From: Sphaerisporangium album
GTDB taxonomy: Bacteria > Actinomycetota > Actinomycetes > Streptosporangiales > Streptosporangiaceae
Length of the DNA stretch: 64,000 nt
Assembly (NCBI RefSeq): GCF_003323745.1
Contig: NZ_QOIL01000009.1
Coordinates: 1-64,000, forward strand
Reading direction: 5' to 3'
Shown: in pieces, positions 1 through 11,484 of the stretch
How positions within the stretch are numbered: position 1 is the first letter of the stretch
How the letters are laid out: each line of letters opens with the position of its first letter
The notes under the pieces: generated by a model
What the model was told of the DNA's origin: nothing
The model's input: only the letters and a program-made list of their open reading frames with translations
Databases searched by the model: none
Made by a program: the position numbers and the translations under genes

Positions 1-2714
<2,714 letters not shown>

Positions 2715-2718
<4 letters not shown>

Positions 2719-4595
2719 GCCGGACGGCCACCGATGCGCAGGACGGCGCGCAGGACGGCGCGCGGGCGAACGCGTCCGTCGAACCGGGACGCTGGCGTGG
2801 CGTCGCCGCCGAGAAGCAGGACGAACTGCCGGACAAGGTGTCGGTGCTGCTGCGGGCGCGGTCCCGGCGGCTGCTCGGCGACCTGCTGCGCCCGCACCGG
2901 CGGGCCATCGCCCTGCTGATCGCGGTCATCGTGGTCTCGAACGCGGCCGGCCTCGCGATCCCGTACCTGGTGAAGGTCGGCATCGACGCCGGGATCCCCC
3001 CGATGCTGCGGCACGAGGGCACGGGGACGTTGCTCGCGTCCGTCGCGGCGATCCTGGCCGCGGCACTCACCCAGGCGTTCACCCGTCGGGCGTTCCTCCA
3101 GATATCCGGGCGGATCGGGCAGGACATCCTGCTGGAGCTGCGCCGCCGCGTCTTCGACCACTTCCAGCGCCTGTCGCCGGCGTTCCACGAGCGGTACACC
3201 TCGGGGCGGGTCATCGCCCGGCTCACCTCAGACATCGACGCGATCGCCGAGATGCTGCAGTCGGGGTTCGACAGCATCGTCACCGCCGTCCTCACCATGT
3301 TCGGCACCGCGGTCCTGCTCCTGGTGCTGGACGTTCCGCTCGGCGCGGTCGCGCTGGTGCCGCTGCCGATCCTGTTGCTGTTCACCCGGTGGTTCCGGCG
3401 TGAGTCGAGCATCGTCTACCGGCGGACCCGCGAGGCGGTGGCGCTGGTCATCGTCCATTTCGTCGAGTCGATGACCGGGATCAGGGCGGTCCAGGCGTTC
3501 CGCAGGGAGCCGCGCAACCAGGAGATCTTCCAGGAGCTCAACACCGGCTACCGTGACGCCGGCGCGCGCGGCATGTATCTCGTCGCGGTGTTCATGCCGG
3601 GCATCAAGCTGATCGGCAACCTCACGGTCGCGGTGGTCCTGCTGTACGGCGGCTGGCTCGCGCTCCACCACGCGGTCACGGTGGGCGTGCTCGCCGCGTT
3701 CCTGCTGTACCTGCGGCAGTTCTACGAGCCGATGCAGGAGATCTCCCAGTTCTACAACACGCTCCAGTCGGCCGGTGCGGCGCTCTCGAACCTCTCCGGC
3801 GTGCTGGAGGAGCGGCCCGAGGTGGCCGAGCCCGGCCATCCGGTGCCACTCGCGCGCCCGCGCGGCGCGGTGCGGTTCGAGGCGACCGAGTTCTCCTATC
3901 TCGACGGCGTGCCGGTCCTGCCCCGGCTGGATCTGGAGATACCCCCCGGGCAGATCGTCGCGCTGGTCGGCGCGACCGGCGCGGGCAAGACGACGGTGGC
4001 GAAGCTGATCGCGCGTTTCTACGACCCGACGGCGGGCCGCGTCCTGCTCGACGGCGTCGATCTGCGCGACCTCGACGATGCCACGCTGCGCCGGGCCGTG
4101 GTGATGGTGACCCAGGAGAACTTCCTGTTCACCGGCACGGTGGCGGACAACATCAGGTTCGGCCGCCCGGACGCCACCCCGGCCCAGATCGAGGAGGCGG
4201 CCCGGACCATCGGCGCCCACGAGTTCATCGCGGCGCTGCCGGACGGGTACCGGACCCAGGTCGGCAAGCGCGGCGGCCGCATGTCGGCGGGGCAGCGGCA
4301 GCTCGTGGCGTTCGCGAGGGTCTTCCTCGCCGACCCGGCCGTGGTGATCCTCGACGAGGCCACGTCCAGTCTCGACGTCCCCAGCGAACGACTCGTCCAG
4401 CGCGCCCTGCGCACCGTCCTGACCGGCCGCACCGCGCTGATCATCGCCCATCGCCTGTCCACCGTCGAGATCGCCGAGCGGGTGCTCGTCATGGACGCCG
4501 GCCGCGTCGTCGAGGACGGCCCCCCGGACCGCCTCATCGCCGAGGCCGGCCGCTACGCCGGCCTTCACCGCGCCTGGCTCGACAGCCTGTCGTGA
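2715..4595 (+). CDS. ABC exporter half-transporter, subunit 2
   Basis: This 626-residue partner of the preceding gene has a cytosolic N-terminal extension of about 60 residues, an exporter membrane domain and a nucleotide-binding domain with Walker A GATGAGKTT and a normal Walker B plus Glu (VVILDEATSSLD). Its signature is MSAGQRQLV instead of LSGGQ. An altered signature here and a missing Glu in subunit 1 together make one degenerate and one active ATP site, as expected for a heterodimer. The ATG overlaps the upstream stop by four bases. Confidence 0.88.
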
Positions 4596-4675
4596 GCGAC
4601 CTGTACCGGCGGCACGACCGGGACCGGAACAGCCTGATCAAGGGTGAGGTCACACAGGAAAGATCACGACAATCC

Positions 4676-4710
4676 TTGACGTATCAAATGAACGGTCATT
4701 TAATTTCCAT
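4676..4710 (+). promoter_or_regulatory. Leaderless promoter with operator for the TetR-ferredoxin-P450 operon
   Basis: A consensus-like -35 TTGACG (4676-4681) is followed 17 bases later by an AT-rich -10 region, TTTAAT (4699-4704). This would start transcription at or next to the ATG at 4711. No Shine-Dalgarno sequence precedes that ATG, so the mRNA is probably leaderless. The inverted repeat AAATGA-ACGG-TCATTT (4686-4701) overlaps the -10 and is a likely TetR operator for autorepression. Sequence elements are seen; function is inferred. Confidence 0.6.
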
Positions 4711-5328
4711 ATGGGGCGGATCGCAGGCGTCACCGCCGCCGAGACGCGCAAGCGGCTGTTGCACGCGGCCGCCGAGGTCTTCGCGCAGCGGGGATACGAC
4801 GGCACGCGTGTGACCGACATCGCGTCGGCCGCCAAGGTGAGCAACGGCGCGCTGTACGCGCACTTCGCCTCCAAGGCGGGGTTGCTCGTGGCCGCGCTGC
4901 GCGCGCACGGGCCGAGGCTGCTGGCCGACCTGCTGGCCGCCGACCCGCACCGGCCGGTCATCGATCTGCTGGTCGCCGCGGGCCGCCGGCTCCCGCACCG
5001 GCGCGCGGCCACCAGCTCTCTGATCGTCGAGGCGCTCGTCACGGCCCGTCGTGACGAGGACGTCGCCGGGCCGATGCGGGACTACGTCGGCGAACGCGCG
5101 GACCGGCTCGCCGAGCTCGTGCGCGTCGCCCAGAGCCGCGGCGAACTGGATCCCGCGCTGTCTCCGGGCGCGCTGGCCCACTTCTGCCTGCTGCTCGCGA
5201 TGGGCGGCGCGCTCGTCACACCCGACCTGCACGCGGTCGACGACGAGGAGTGGACCATGTTGCTCACGCGTGTCGGCGCCGCCTTCGCCCCTGCCGACAC
5301 CACAGCACAGAGGGAGGCGCCGGAGTGA
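4711..5328 (+). CDS. TetR-family repressor of the P450 operon
   Basis: This 205-residue protein opens with a canonical TetR N-terminal helix-turn-helix: TRKRLLHAAAEVFAQRGYDG, then TDIASAAKVSNGALYAHF. A variable helical ligand domain follows. It is the first gene of a three-gene operon with a ferredoxin and a cytochrome P450, and its stop overlaps the ferredoxin GTG (GTGA). The palindrome over its own -10 region suggests autoregulation, with induction by a P450 substrate or product. The ATG at 4711 is supported by the leaderless promoter geometry. Confidence 0.9.
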   Translation: MGRIAGVTAAETRKRLLHAAAEVFAQRGYDGTRVTDIASAAKVSNGALYAHFASKAGLLVAALRAHGPRLLADLLAADPHRPVIDLLVAAGRRLPHRRAATSSLIVEALVTARRDEDVAGPMRDYVGERADRLAELVRVAQSRGELDPALSPGALAHFCLLLAMGGALVTPDLHAVDDEEWTMLLTRVGAAFAPADTTAQREAPE

Positions 5329-5525
5329 GAGTCACGATCAACCCCGAGCGATGCCAGGGACACGGCCGCTGCTACGACCTGGCCCCCGGCCTGTTCGGCG
5401 AGGACGACGAGGGTTACGGGCGGGTTCTCGGCGACGGCGTCGTGCCGCCGGGCGAGGAGCAGACCGCGCGCCTGGCCGTGTCCAACTGCCCGGAAAGAGC
5501 GATCGAGATCCACCAGGAGGCGTGA
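5325..5525 (+). CDS. Small 3Fe-4S-type ferredoxin, P450 redox partner
   Basis: The 66-residue product has the pattern CQGHGRC near residue 10 and NCPERAIEI at the C-terminal end. This is the actinobacterial P450-associated ferredoxin arrangement in which a non-cysteine sits at the second ligand position, giving a 3Fe-4S cluster. The GTG start overlaps the TetR stop, and one base separates its stop from the P450 ATG. It most likely passes electrons to the adjacent P450. No ferredoxin reductase gene is nearby. Confidence 0.9.
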   Translation: MRVTINPERCQGHGRCYDLAPGLFGEDDEGYGRVLGDGVVPPGEEQTARLAVSNCPERAIEIHQEA

Positions 5526-5526
5526 C

Positions 5527-6798
5527 ATGGCCGTCGAGGACCGCTTCAGCCGGGACTTCCGGGAGACGCTCAGCGACCGCCCCCTCGGGACGCGCAACGA
5601 GGTCATCACCGGCCCGGTCTCGGACTGGGCGACCGACTTCTCCCACACCGAGCCGGAGTGGGCCGCCGATCCGTACCCGATCCAGGACGACCTGCGGCAG
5701 CGCTGCCCGATCGCGCACACCGACCGGTTCGGGGGCGGCTGGCTGCCGACGCGGTACGAGGACGTCTCGGCCATCGCCTACGACACCGAGCGCTTCTCGT
5801 CACGCGCGATCATCATGAGCAACTTCCGGCCGCCCCGGGAGCTGGCGCCGATCGGCGGCGCCCCGCCGATCTCCTCGGACCCGCCGTTCCACCACGACGC
5901 GCGCAAGCTGCTGCTGCCCGCGTTCACCAAGTCCGCGGTCGCCCGGCGGGAGCAGGCGACGCGCGCGTTCTGCCACTCGCTCATCGACGCGATGGAGGGA
6001 CAGGACGTCGTCGACGCGGCCCACGACTACGCCCAGCACATCCCGGTGCGGGTCATCGCCGACATGCTCGGGTTCCCCCCTGAGGACGGGCCGCGGTTCC
6101 GCGAGTTCGTCGAGAACGCGCTGGAAGGCGTCAACCGGCCGCCGGACGAGCGTATCCAGCGGATGGAAACGCTGTTCGACTACCTGTACGCGCAGATCCG
6201 CGACCACGTCGACAACCCGCGCGACGACCTGACGACGTACCTCATGAACGCCGAGATCTACGGCCGGAAGCTGGAACCGTCCCACGTGGCCGGCACCATG
6301 TCCCTGCTGCTCATCGCCGGCATCGACACCACGTGGAGCGCGATCGGCGCGTCGTTGTGGCACCTGGCGAAGACGCCGGCGGACCGCGAGCGGCTGGTCG
6401 CCGAACCCGGGCTGCTGCCGACGGCGATGGAGGAGCTGCTCCGGGTCTACGCGCCGGTCACGATGGCACGGCTGGTCAAGGAGGACATGCACTGGCGGGG
6501 CGTCGACATGAAGGCCGACGACTGGATCCTTCTGTCGTTCCCTGCGGCCAACCGCGACCCGGCGCAGTTCGACCGGGCGGGCGAGGTCGTCATCGACCGG
6601 GAGGTCAACAGGCACGCGGCGTTCGGCCTGGGCATCCACCGCTGCGTGGGTTCCCACCTGGCGCGCATGGAGCTCCGGGTGGCCCTGGAGGTCTGGCTGG
6701 AGCGGATTCCGGCTTTCAGCCTGGAAGACCCGTCGGCCGTGACCTGGGCCCCCGGTCAGGTCCGCGGGCCGCGCACGCTCCCGATCCGCATCCGCTGA
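5527..6798 (+). CDS. Cytochrome P450 monooxygenase
   Basis: A full-length 423-residue bacterial class I P450. It has I-helix oxygen-binding AGIDTT (residues 264-269), K-helix ELLR (303-306), and heme loop FGLGIHRCVG with Cys 373 as thiolate ligand. AGGAGG precedes the ATG by 7 bases. Co-transcription with its own ferredoxin and a TetR repressor suggests an inducible hydroxylation step, catabolic or xenobiotic, instead of a biosynthetic cluster. The substrate cannot be read from the sequence. Confidence 0.93.
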   Translation: MAVEDRFSRDFRETLSDRPLGTRNEVITGPVSDWATDFSHTEPEWAADPYPIQDDLRQRCPIAHTDRFGGGWLPTRYEDVSAIAYDTERFSSRAIIMSNFRPPRELAPIGGAPPISSDPPFHHDARKLLLPAFTKSAVARREQATRAFCHSLIDAMEGQDVVDAAHDYAQHIPVRVIADMLGFPPEDGPRFREFVENALEGVNRPPDERIQRMETLFDYLYAQIRDHVDNPRDDLTTYLMNAEIYGRKLEPSHVAGTMSLLLIAGIDTTWSAIGASLWHLAKTPADRERLVAEPGLLPTAMEELLRVYAPVTMARLVKEDMHWRGVDMKADDWILLSFPAANRDPAQFDRAGEVVIDREVNRHAAFGLGIHRCVGSHLARMELRVALEVWLERIPAFSLEDPSAVTWAPGQVRGPRTLPIRIR

Positions 6799-6803
6799 AA
6801 CGG

Positions 6804-6827
6804 GGAACCCTTGCCCGGCAGGGTTCC
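6804..6827. terminator. Hairpin between convergent P450 and Spo0M genes
   Basis: A perfect 8-bp stem (GGAACCCT at 6804-6811, AGGGTTCC at 6820-6827) with an 8-base loop begins five bases after the P450 stop. No long T-run follows, which is common for actinobacterial terminators. Confidence 0.6.
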
Positions 6828-6976
6828 ATCCAGCCGGGCGATACCGTGCCGCGCGAACTGAGCGTGGGGGCCGGCACGCTCAGGTCCGTGACACAACCGA
6901 ACCGAAGGCGGTGTCGCCTCGCACCTTCGCGGCCGGCAGCAGGTTCCGCCGCCACGAAGACAGCCGAGGCCGCGGG

Positions 6977-7771
6977 TCAGATCGCCCCCTGAGCGGCGCC
7001 GTGGCCGGTCAGGCCCGCCAGCCATCGGCCCAGCTCGGCGTCCCAGTCGGTGCCCAGCGCCTCCTCGTGGCCGACCTGGAAGCGGGCGCCGGCGTCGGCG
7101 GGCAACTGTCCGGCGACGTGCTCGACGGCGTCCAGGATGATCAGCAGCCCGGCGGGGTCCGCCACGAAGGTGAGGTCCACCTCGTCAACGACCTCGGCGA
7201 GCCGGGGCGGCGGGGCGAACGCGATCACCTGGTAGAACGGCAGTTCCTGGCTCACCCCGAAGTTGTAGCCGAGTTCCAGCTCGGCCGCCTGGACCTGGAA
7301 GCCCAGGCTCAGGAGCGCCTCCAGAACGCGCATCTGGGAGGGCAGGGGCTCGACGGCGAGCGGGTCCAGATCGCCCTTGTCGACCGCCTTGGCGATGGCC
7401 AGCTCGGTACGCACGCCGAGCGCCATCTCGGCGAGCCGCCCGCCGCGGACCTCGCTGATGGGGCTCTCCCACGGCATCTCGATCTCGAAGGGGACCGCCA
7501 GCTCCTCGCCGGCGCGCAAGGTGAAGGGGCCCGAGACCTGGACGCGGAGGAACTCGTCGTCGTCAGGCCGCGGCACGTCATCCTCGGGCACGACCTGCGC
7601 ATGGGCCACCAGGCCCAGGGTGATGTGCTCGATGTGGGCGTCGAAGTCACCGCCCTTGAGCCGCACGTCACCGGCCAGCACCCCTCCCGGCTCGACCCGA
7701 GGGCCGGAGAGAACGGTGTCCACCGACGGGGCGCCGACACCGAACGCGCCCAGGATCCGTTTGAAGACCAC
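6977..7771 (-). CDS. Spo0M (SpoOM) family sporulation-control protein
   Basis: This protein of about 264 residues matches the arrestin-like Spo0M family: VVFKRILGAFGVGAPSVDTVL at the N-terminus, PGGVLAGDVRL, then two beta-sandwich halves. Spo0M-like proteins affect sporulation or cell division in Bacillus and are widespread in sporulating actinomycetes. I prefer the GTG at 7769-7771, which has GGGAG five bases upstream and matches the usual MVFKR family start. An ATG at 7781-7783 would add four residues. It stands alone, convergent with the P450. Confidence 0.85.
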   Translation of the reverse strand: MVFKRILGAFGVGAPSVDTVLSGPRVEPGGVLAGDVRLKGGDFDAHIEHITLGLVAHAQVVPEDDVPRPDDDEFLRVQVSGPFTLRAGEELAVPFEIEMPWESPISEVRGGRLAEMALGVRTELAIAKAVDKGDLDPLAVEPLPSQMRVLEALLSLGFQVQAAELELGYNFGVSQELPFYQVIAFAPPPRLAEVVDEVDLTFVADPAGLLIILDAVEHVAGQLPADAGARFQVGHEEALGTDWDAELGRWLAGLTGHGAAQGAI

Positions 7772-8281
7772 GACTACTCCCATCGCATCACGCTCTGAGG
7801 CCCCCCGCGCCGGCGATCCGTGCGCGGGGGCGGCTCCGGTCAGTACCAGGTCATGCCACGTTCAACCGGTACATACCCGCGGGGCGTCGTGGTGGCCCGC
7901 CTTCCGTACCCCTGGGCCTTCCCGGCGCAGAGCGCGGGCGTGCGAGGGCGGCCTTGACGCGTTCGGCGCCTTCTCCGTGGTGGGCAGCGCGCTAGGAGCT
8001 CCGTCGCGCCGGGCGTCCATGACGCCGGACTGAGGGCTCGCATCCGCTCACCCAAGGTAATCGTCATCGCCTGTCCTGGGGGATCTACGGGTTGACCACA
8101 TTGACTCGACACGGAGAGCAACAGGTCAACTCTGCCACGGTAACCGGACGGCTGTTTGCACGGCCCTCGAACTCCCGCTACCCACAAGCCCCGAGTCTCA
8201 GATCGGAAAACTGGAGCGTTAAGTCGCGTTCGTAGGATCGTTTGCGGAACATCCACCGGCCCCAGCCAAAATGACGAACGT
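7772..8281. other. Intergenic region of about 510 bases with a strong hairpin
   Basis: No supportable gene is seen. A perfect 9-bp hairpin (CCCCCGCGC at 7802-7810, GCGCGGGGG at 7822-7830) lies just upstream of Spo0M and may be a terminator or a 5' leader structure. The rest, up to the truncated antitoxin-like frame at 8282, looks non-coding and marks the edge of the accessory patch. Confidence 0.5.
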
Positions 8282-8442
8282 ATGAACACCAAGTCGATCA
8301 CGATCACTGTGGACACCGATCTCCACGACTACCTGCGACGCGAGGTCGAAACCGGACGCGTCCAGGCGGTCTCGACCTTCTTCAACTCGGTAGCCCAGCG
8401 AGCGTGCGCCTGGACCTACAAGCGACCGTCCGCCTCGGCTGA
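8282..8442 (+). pseudogene. Truncated ribbon-helix-helix (antitoxin-like) gene
   Basis: The frame begins MNTKSITITVDTDLHDYL, followed by REVETGRVQAVSTFFN. This looks like the DNA-binding N-terminus of small ribbon-helix-helix antitoxins of actinomycete toxin-antitoxin pairs. After about 50 residues the similarity stops and the frame runs antisense into the XRE gene. No toxin gene follows. The C-terminal toxin-binding part and the toxin seem to have been lost when the neighbouring XRE gene arrived. No good ribosome site precedes the ATG. Confidence 0.5.
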
Positions 8443-9789
8443 CTATGCGGCGGAACCTTTTGGAGAGTTGGTCCTTGACGCGGTAAGGGCACGGAGGTCG
8501 CGGGCGGCAGGGAGGGCGGCGGCCTTCTCGGGCAGGCTGTCCAGGATCTCATCCGCCAGTCTGCGGCGAGCGGCCGTGACGGGAAGCGGGCTCACGATGT
8601 CGAGCGCATGCCCAAGCCCTTCATTGACATCGCGATCCTGCACCAGAGTCCAGGCCTGTAGGAGCCGCACATTGGCCCTTCCTCCCACTTTCTCGCGCGG
8701 GCACGCCGCGAGAGCCTGTTCGACCAATGGCATGGCTTGTTCGGTGTCTCCAAGCTTGATGAGTACGTACGCCTCTGCAAACTGAACAGTGTCCAGCGAT
8801 TGGCCCCAGACAGAGATCCGGTCACGGGTCACGGCGGGCGGTAGCCGCTCGAAGGTGTGCTCAAGAGCACCGAGCGCGTCGCGAGCCTGCTCGGCCTGTC
8901 CTACGGTCGCGTGCATACGACTACTGATCTTCAGGGCCTCTGTCAGCCCCAGGCTCGGTCTGCCATTCGCCAAACGAAGGGCGTCCTCAACGAGGTCGCC
9001 CGCAGCCGGCCCGGCCCGGTGTAGGTAGAAGGATTCCGATGCCTCTTCGGCTCGCACCCATACCTGGAGATCACGATCACCGGACGCATCGGCGGCCGAG
9101 CGTGCGGCACGCCAGGAACGCCAGCACATCCGAACGGCGCCGTGCGACAGATCCATGGCCATGAAAGCCGCCAATTGCGCGTAAACCCGCAGTAGAGCGG
9201 CGCGCTCCGGTCCCTCCATCGTCCGGGACAGACGCTGCTCCAGAGCCCGGATGTCGCCCGCGAGGTCGGTGATGCGCGAACCCGGTGGTTCAGTCCAAAC
9301 GCCTTGCGCGTAATCCCAGGCGACCTGTTCCCAATCTTCCACACTGTTCTCGGCCGCTACGCCTATGGCCTGCCGCAGACCGGCATGTAGGGCATCGATA
9401 GCCGAAGCCGGGACGTTAACACCGGCACCGAACATCGCCAGGAGCTGAAGAAGGGTACGGCGTTCCACGGCGACCTCATCACATGCTGAGGGAAAGGAAT
9501 CCGAATCAACTGTACCCGCCCTAAAACGGTCAAGCTCTATTGCGATGGCATGCAGTGCCGCAATCTGGCCACATGCCCCAAGGGCATCATCAATGCCCTT
9601 GACGTGATCGGCATGCGGGCGAGCCAGACCACGCTCCCACCTCGAAAGCTCCCCTTGATCGACAAATGCGGCTTTTGCCAATTCTCGCTGCGTAAGATCG
9701 CGAACGTCCTCACGCCAATGACGCAGTGTGGCGCCGAGCAGATGCCAGGGTGATTCATCCACTTTGATCGGATCGCTCGCACGCGGCAT
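8443..9789 (-). CDS. XRE-family regulator with TPR-like sensor domain
   Basis: The 448-residue protein has an N-terminal XRE helix-turn-helix (TQRELAKAAFVDQGELSRWE, about residues 33-52). A long helical region of tetratricopeptide character follows (for example GDTEQAMPLVEQALAACP). This architecture is common in actinomycete regulators that sense peptides or partner proteins. The ATG has GGGAG upstream. It is divergent from a five-gene coupled cassette, with an imperfect inverted repeat in the shared promoter region, so it probably regulates that cassette. Ligand unknown. Confidence 0.85.
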   Translation of the reverse strand: MPRASDPIKVDESPWHLLGATLRHWREDVRDLTQRELAKAAFVDQGELSRWERGLARPHADHVKGIDDALGACGQIAALHAIAIELDRFRAGTVDSDSFPSACDEVAVERRTLLQLLAMFGAGVNVPASAIDALHAGLRQAIGVAAENSVEDWEQVAWDYAQGVWTEPPGSRITDLAGDIRALEQRLSRTMEGPERAALLRVYAQLAAFMAMDLSHGAVRMCWRSWRAARSAADASGDRDLQVWVRAEEASESFYLHRAGPAAGDLVEDALRLANGRPSLGLTEALKISSRMHATVGQAEQARDALGALEHTFERLPPAVTRDRISVWGQSLDTVQFAEAYVLIKLGDTEQAMPLVEQALAACPREKVGGRANVRLLQAWTLVQDRDVNEGLGHALDIVSPLPVTAARRRLADEILDSLPEKAAALPAARDLRALTASRTNSPKGSAA

Positions 9790-9810
9790 TAAGGACTCCC
9801 GGGTGATGGG

Positions 9811-9835
9811 TTGATGGAGGCCAAGCCCCCATCAA
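9811..9835. promoter_or_regulatory. Inverted repeat upstream of the XRE gene
   Basis: TTGATGGAGG (9811-9820) and CCCCCATCAA (9826-9835) form a 10-bp arm pair with one mismatch around a 5-base spacer. It starts 22 bases upstream of the XRE start codon. It could be the regulator's operator or a leader hairpin. Confidence 0.4.
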
Positions 9836-9966
9836 TGTTTTCGTTGGACGCGCCCCGAAGCTCCTCCACTATGACATCGACAACCAAACAAAATCCCCGT
9901 AAACAGCGGACCCGCCCGGCGCTCACAACACCGGACGGGTCCCGATCGGACAGTGGAGGTCCGACC

Positions 9967-10371
9967 GTGAGGAAGCCTAGAGTCATCCGCATTCGCTGGG
10001 GAGCGGAAGCGCCGCCGTTGCCGCTCGGGTGTCGTTGGTGCGGGCACCCGCCCTACGCGCACGACGCCTCCAGCCTGCCCCACCGCCGTCACCACCAGTG
10101 GGAGCAGCCGACTCCGGCGCAGATGCGCGCCCGGCTGGACGCCCGGCGTCGCCTGGGGCTGGGCGTGTCGCTCCCGGCGGCGGCCCCCGTACGTCCGCTG
10201 AAGCTCCAGCCACCTATGGCACCTCGTCCCGGCAGGCACGCGCGCCCCCTGCCGGTCCCGGCTTCGTCCGGTGGACGCCGCTCCCCCGACCGGGTCCCGC
10301 CCGGCCCACGTGGGCCGTATCAGCGCGAGCCGTGCGGCACCCCGGCGTACTGGTCTGAGGAGGCGGCGTGA
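9967..10371 (+). CDS. Hypothetical protein with CxxC motif, first gene of the coupled cassette
   Basis: The GTG at 9967 is fixed by GGAGGT six bases upstream; the longer frame from 9811 has no ribosome site. The 134-residue product starts with a basic segment and GCRWCGHPPYAHD, a possible half zinc site, then a proline- and arginine-rich tail. I do not recognise a named family. Its stop overlaps the next GTG (GTGA), making it the promoter-proximal member of a five-gene unit. Confidence 0.65.
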   Translation: MRKPRVIRIRWGAEAPPLPLGCRWCGHPPYAHDASSLPHRRHHQWEQPTPAQMRARLDARRRLGLGVSLPAAAPVRPLKLQPPMAPRPGRHARPLPVPASSGGRRSPDRVPPGPRGPYQREPCGTPAYWSEEAA

Positions 10372-10658
10372 GCCGGGAAGCGGGGCGGCACCGTATCGGG
10401 GGGCCGGTCGTCCGGGTGGAGCCTCGGCGGTGGGATCTGGCCAAGCAGGCGGCGGCCTGCCAGGTCGACCAGATGGAACCCGCCTGGTTCGTCATGTACG
10501 GGGTCGGCATCCGCAGATTCGTCGCCATCGCCGTCTGGAACGCGCCGTCGCCCTTGCGAGTCGAAGCCGCCACGGTGGAAGAACTCCGGGAGCTGATGCG
10601 CGAGGCCGAGCTGGGTCCACTGGCAGGGCTCAACCGGGGATGGGCGTGGGTGGCATGA
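10368..10658 (+). CDS. Hypothetical small protein, second gene of the cassette
   Basis: The 96-residue product has a mixed hydrophobic middle (EPAWFVMYGVGIRRFVAIAV) and a helical C-terminus ending GWAWVA. There is no recognisable domain. Both ends overlap neighbours by four bases (GTGA before, ATGA after), so expression is tied to the unit. Confidence 0.6.
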   Translation: MSREAGRHRIGGPVVRVEPRRWDLAKQAAACQVDQMEPAWFVMYGVGIRRFVAIAVWNAPSPLRVEAATVEELRELMREAELGPLAGLNRGWAWVA

Positions 10659-11194
10659 CGACCCCGGACCAGAACACGCCCGAACCAGCCAAGGCCGCAG
10701 AGTCCCTTAGCCCTGATATCCGTGATCCGTACGGCTTCGGGCCGGGTGCGTGGATCTCGGTGGGCGGCTACTTCCCGCCCACCACCGGGCAACGCACGCG
10801 GGAACGGCCGGAGAGCGCGGGCGACACGCTCGACCTCGACCGGCCATACGATGACCGGCCGAACAGTGACCGGCCGAACCCCCACGGAGCGCAGACCGGC
10901 CGGCCGAACACCGATCCAGCGCACACCGACCCACTGCGCACCGGTCGGCCGGACGCCGGCCGGTTCCGCGCCCGGCAGTTGTACGCCGTGGCGCTGGTCA
11001 CCGGCTCCCTCGCCGAGCATGCCGTGCCGTGGCCCGGCGCCGTCCCTCGGAGCGAGGCCGCCGCCGCGTGCGGCGTCCTCGCGACCGTCGCGGACATCGC
11101 CAGGTCGCGGGTCATCTGGATGCCGGGCGTGCGGATGTGCCAGGACTGTGCCGTGGTCGTCACCGGCCGCGCGAGCCGGGACGGACAATCATGA
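10655..11194 (+). CDS. Hypothetical protein with degenerate Asp-Arg-Pro-Asn repeats
   Basis: The ATG at 10655 overlaps the previous stop (ATGA) and the end overlaps the next ATG. The 179-residue product has a low-complexity middle made of short degenerate units around DRPN/TGRPNTDP (DNA 10846-10965, with recurrent CGGCCGAAC). A folded C-terminal part follows, with a CQDC motif and VIWMPGVRM. The repeat looks like slipped-strand expansion. Family not recognised. Confidence 0.6.
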   Translation: MTTPDQNTPEPAKAAESLSPDIRDPYGFGPGAWISVGGYFPPTTGQRTRERPESAGDTLDLDRPYDDRPNSDRPNPHGAQTGRPNTDPAHTDPLRTGRPDAGRFRARQLYAVALVTGSLAEHAVPWPGAVPRSEAAAACGVLATVADIARSRVIWMPGVRMCQDCAVVVTGRASRDGQS

Positions 11195-11484
11195 CCCCAC
11201 TCAAACCGACGGAGGGCTCAGCGGGCCACGGGTTTCATGTGATGGAGCCGGACTCCAGCTCGGCGCCGATCGACTGGCAACCCGCGACGCAGGCCGAGGA
11301 CCGGCGGCGCGTGCTGCGCTGGACCTGTGAGTGCAGGCCAGTGGTGTACTACCTGATCACGGCGGGCGGCCAGGGCTACATCGAGCGCACGGACCCCGGC
11401 CACACGACCGTCCAGAGCCCTCGCCTGCGGTACGCGCAGATCGCCGACCTGTGGGAACAGCTCCTCCTCGGACGTGCCCGATGA
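11191..11484 (+). CDS. Hypothetical small protein, fourth gene of the cassette
   Basis: The 97-residue product contains WTCECRPVVYYLITAGGQGY and a C-terminal helix (QIADLWEQLLLG). It starts within the stop of the preceding gene and its stop overlaps the next ATG. The compact aromatic-rich core could be a small protein-interaction domain, but I recognise no family. Confidence 0.6.
   Translation: MTPLKPTEGSAGHGFHVMEPDSSSAPIDWQPATQAEDRRRVLRWTCECRPVVYYLITAGGQGYIERTDPGHTTVQSPRLRYAQIADLWEQLLLGRAR

Noticed and set aside
3228-4568. Minus-strand frame of 446 codons opposite the second ABC exporter subunit
   Set aside because: Antisense shadow; His/Arg/Asp-rich with no domain.
6911-7798. Plus-strand frame of about 295 codons opposite Spo0M
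   Set aside because: Shadow of the Spo0M gene; no ribosome site and no recognisable motif.
10214-11188. Apparent pentapeptide-repeat-like pattern (VGVRP, WIGVR) on the minus strand
   Set aside because: It is only the complement of the degenerate repeats in the real plus-strand gene at 10655-11194.
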